Shown here: positions 62,778 to 64,000 of the stretch, piece after piece
How the letters are laid out: each line of letters opens with the position of its first letter
How positions within the stretch are numbered: position 1 is the first letter of the stretch
Source: Diaphorobacter aerolatus
GTDB taxonomy: Bacteria > Pseudomonadota > Gammaproteobacteria > Burkholderiales > Burkholderiaceae_C
Assembly: GCF_014489535.1 (NCBI RefSeq)
Contig: NZ_CP060783.1
Coordinates: 186,001 to 250,000, forward strand
Length of the DNA stretch: 64,000 bases
Direction of reading: 5' to 3'
Position numbers and translations under genes: made by a program
Notes under the pieces: generated by a model
Database searches by the model: none
What the model was told of the DNA's origin: nothing
Seen by the model: only the letters and a program-made list of their open reading frames with translations

Positions 62778-64000
62778 TCAGAGTGCATCGGCCGTGCCGA
62801 GAATGGCGGTCGACTGGCTCGACAGCGTGCCGCCGTTGCCATGGCATACGGCGGTGTTGCTGCGCTCAAGCTGGCGCGCGCCAGCCTGACCGCGCAACTG
62901 CCGCGTCGCCTCGATCAGCGTGAAGATGCCATACATGCCCGGATGCACGCACGACAGGCCGCCGCCGTTGGTGTTGACGGCCAGACGGCCGCCCGGCGCG
63001 ATGCCGCCGTTCTGCACGAATGCGCCGCCTTCGCCCTTCTTGCAGAAGCCGAGGTCTTCGAGAAACAGGATCGTGTTGATGGTGAAGGCGTCGTAGAGCT
63101 GCGCCATGTCCATGTCTGCCGCGCCGAGGCCGGCCATGGCAAACGCCTGCGAGCCGGACTGCGCTGCCGAGGTCGTGGTGAGATCGGGCATGCTGGAGAT
63201 CTGGCGGTTCCAGATCGCGGTGGCATTTCCAAGCACGTAGACCGGTGGTTGTTTCAGGTCCTTTGCGCGGTCGGCGCGGGTCAGCACGATGGCTCCCGCG
63301 CCGTCCGTGACGAGGCAACAGTCGCGCACGCTGAGCGGACTGGCGATCATGCGCGCGGACAGGACCTCGTCGATGCTGAGCGGGTCACGCATGAAGGCTT
63401 CGGGATTCTGCTGCGCCCAGGCACGCGCGGCGACAGCCACTTCGGCCAGTTGTTCGCGCGTCGTTCCGAACTCGTACATGTGGCGCGCGGCGGACAGCGC
63501 GTAGGCGGTGACGGGCAGCACCGGCTCGAACGGGTGCTCGTAGGGCTGCGGGTCCATGAAGCGGCGTGCGGCAATGCTTTCCTTGCGCCCGAACGCGGCG
63601 GAGCGCTGCGCGCTGCCGTAGCAGATCAGCACGGCGTTGCACTGACCCGAGTCGAGCGCACGGATGGCCGGCAGGAGATGGGCGATGAAGCTGCTGCCGC
63701 CCACCATCGTGCCGTCCACGTAGGTCGGATTGATGCCCAGATGTTCGATCACGGGCATGGTCCACATGGTGGAGTTCACGCTGCAGGTGGCGAGGCCATC
63801 GATGTCCTGCATGGTCAGGCCCGCATCGGCCACTGCGGCATGCGCGGCGCGCGCGAGCAGCGTCATGTCGTCCATGCCGACCGCTTCACCACAGCCATAG
63901 GTCGCGGCACCGGCGATGGCGACTTTGCCGCGCAGATGGCGATTGGTCTTGGCGGCGTCGAAACTCGAATGGGGAATCGTGGGTGTGTGGATGCGGGCGT
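62778..64000 (-). CDS. Thiolase-like protein (SCP-x / acetyl-CoA acetyltransferase family), 5' end outside window
   Basis: A thiolase-fold protein open at the right edge; the start lies beyond 64000, and about 407 residues are visible. The first part reads LRGKVAIAGAATYGCGEAVG, and DGLATCSVNSTMWTMPVIEH occupies the first active-site area, where the nucleophilic cysteine of true thiolases is not in the usual C-x-S-G context. The later segment MDMAQLYDAFTINTILFLED and VNTNGGGLSCVHPGMYG have the second-half features, including a His and Cys region. SCP-x-type relatives act in steroid or branched-acid beta-oxidation, or have unknown aldolase roles. It is cotranscribed with the acyl-CoA dehydrogenase gene. 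Confidence 0.85.
   Translation of the reverse strand, partial: ARIHTPTIPHSSFDAAKTNRHLRGKVAIAGAATYGCGEAVGMDDMTLLARAAHAAVADAGLTMQDIDGLATCSVNSTMWTMPVIEHLGINPTYVDGTMVGGSSFIAHLLPAIRALDSGQCNAVLICYGSAQRSAAFGRKESIAARRFMDPQPYEHPFEPVLPVTAYALSAARHMYEFGTTREQLAEVAVAARAWAQQNPEAFMRDPLSIDEVLSARMIASPLSVRDCCLVTDGAGAIVLTRADRAKDLKQPPVYVLGNATAIWNRQISSMPDLTTTSAAQSGSQAFAMAGLGAADMDMAQLYDAFTINTILFLEDLGFCKKGEGGAFVQNGGIAPGGRLAVNTNGGGLSCVHPGMYGIFTLIEATRQLRGQAGARQLERSNTAVCHGNGGTLSSQSTAILGTADAL

Noticed and set aside
1..64000. tRNA or rRNA genes
   Set aside because: I looked through the intergenic stretches for T-arm-like GTTCGAATCC patterns and cloverleaf arms and found none outside coding sequence. A tRNAscan run would settle this.
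1..64000. A phage, transposon or genomic island
   Set aside because: No integrase, transposase or attachment-site repeats were seen. Only the AbiEi-type gene has a promoter composition hinting at transfer.

Overview
The window is about 64 kb of GC-rich bacterial chromosome. Its gene content fits a betaproteobacterium of the order Burkholderiales, probably Comamonadaceae. Pointers are a Bug-type (tripartite tricarboxylate) binding protein, a full branched-chain amino-acid ABC operon, a TRAP transporter, several CoA-linked catabolic genes, and the conserved order lptG-lptF / pepA-holC. The species assignment is inferred from gene families, not computed. I see no tRNA, rRNA, CRISPR array, insertion sequence or prophage.

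Layout. 1-2451: end of a LuxR-type regulator, an aminotransferase and a CysB-like regulator. 2589-7276: a probably Fur-controlled operon (PepSY membrane protein, DUF2271, DUF4198, ApbE flavin transferase, membrane flavoprotein reductase). 7295-12438: cbiX, lptG-lptF, and the divergent pepA-holC-hypothetical unit. 12794-19086: an orphan branched-chain amino-acid binding protein, a 2-hydroxyacid dehydrogenase, a basic/acidic-repeat secreted protein, a 2OG-Fe dioxygenase, a universal stress protein, a bacteriohemerythrin and a Bug protein. 19222-26308: thiolase, SDR and livKHMGF. 26503-31903: rluA-type synthase and gcvTHP under a tandem glycine riboswitch. 32357-33361: an AbiEi-type antitoxin without a visible toxin. 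33500-37211: TRAP dctPQM with a divergent Lrp regulator. 37231-43843: chemoreceptor, a TrpXYZ-like ABC transporter and ETF-ubiquinone oxidoreductase. 44004-48616: a two-component system divergent from PAP2 phosphatase and EptA/MCR-type lipid A phosphoethanolamine transferase. 48830-55684: D-cysteine desulfhydrase with an amino-acid binding protein, AhpD-like protein, TapT-like tRNA enzyme, NDH-2, PAS-LuxR regulator and a 3-oxoacid CoA-transferase. 55783-58979: DUF2322, an IPTL-CTERM surface protein with long internal repeats, and a Gly/His-rich membrane protein. 59255-64000: a CoA-transferase / LysR / acyl-CoA dehydrogenase / thiolase catabolic cluster.

Two themes stand out. First, the PepSY-DUF2271-DUF4198-ApbE-reductase operon looks like an extracytoplasmic flavin-based redox system. 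The DUF2271 protein carries a degenerate flavinylation motif (DGVTQPT), so it may be the substrate of its neighbour ApbE. Second, the PmrAB-like / PAP2 / EptA locus is a candidate for intrinsic polymyxin resistance.

Sequence quality. Twelve otherwise intact genes are broken by fourteen single-base losses, nearly all in short G or C runs and all shifting the frame the same way. I read these as sequencing or assembly errors rather than pseudogenes. The affected genes are annotated as single features with the break position noted: DUF2271, ApbE, PepA, 2OG-Fe dioxygenase, thiolase, DctP, Lrp, ETF-QO, NDH-2, IPTL-CTERM (two), CaiB-type transferase (two) and acyl-CoA dehydrogenase.
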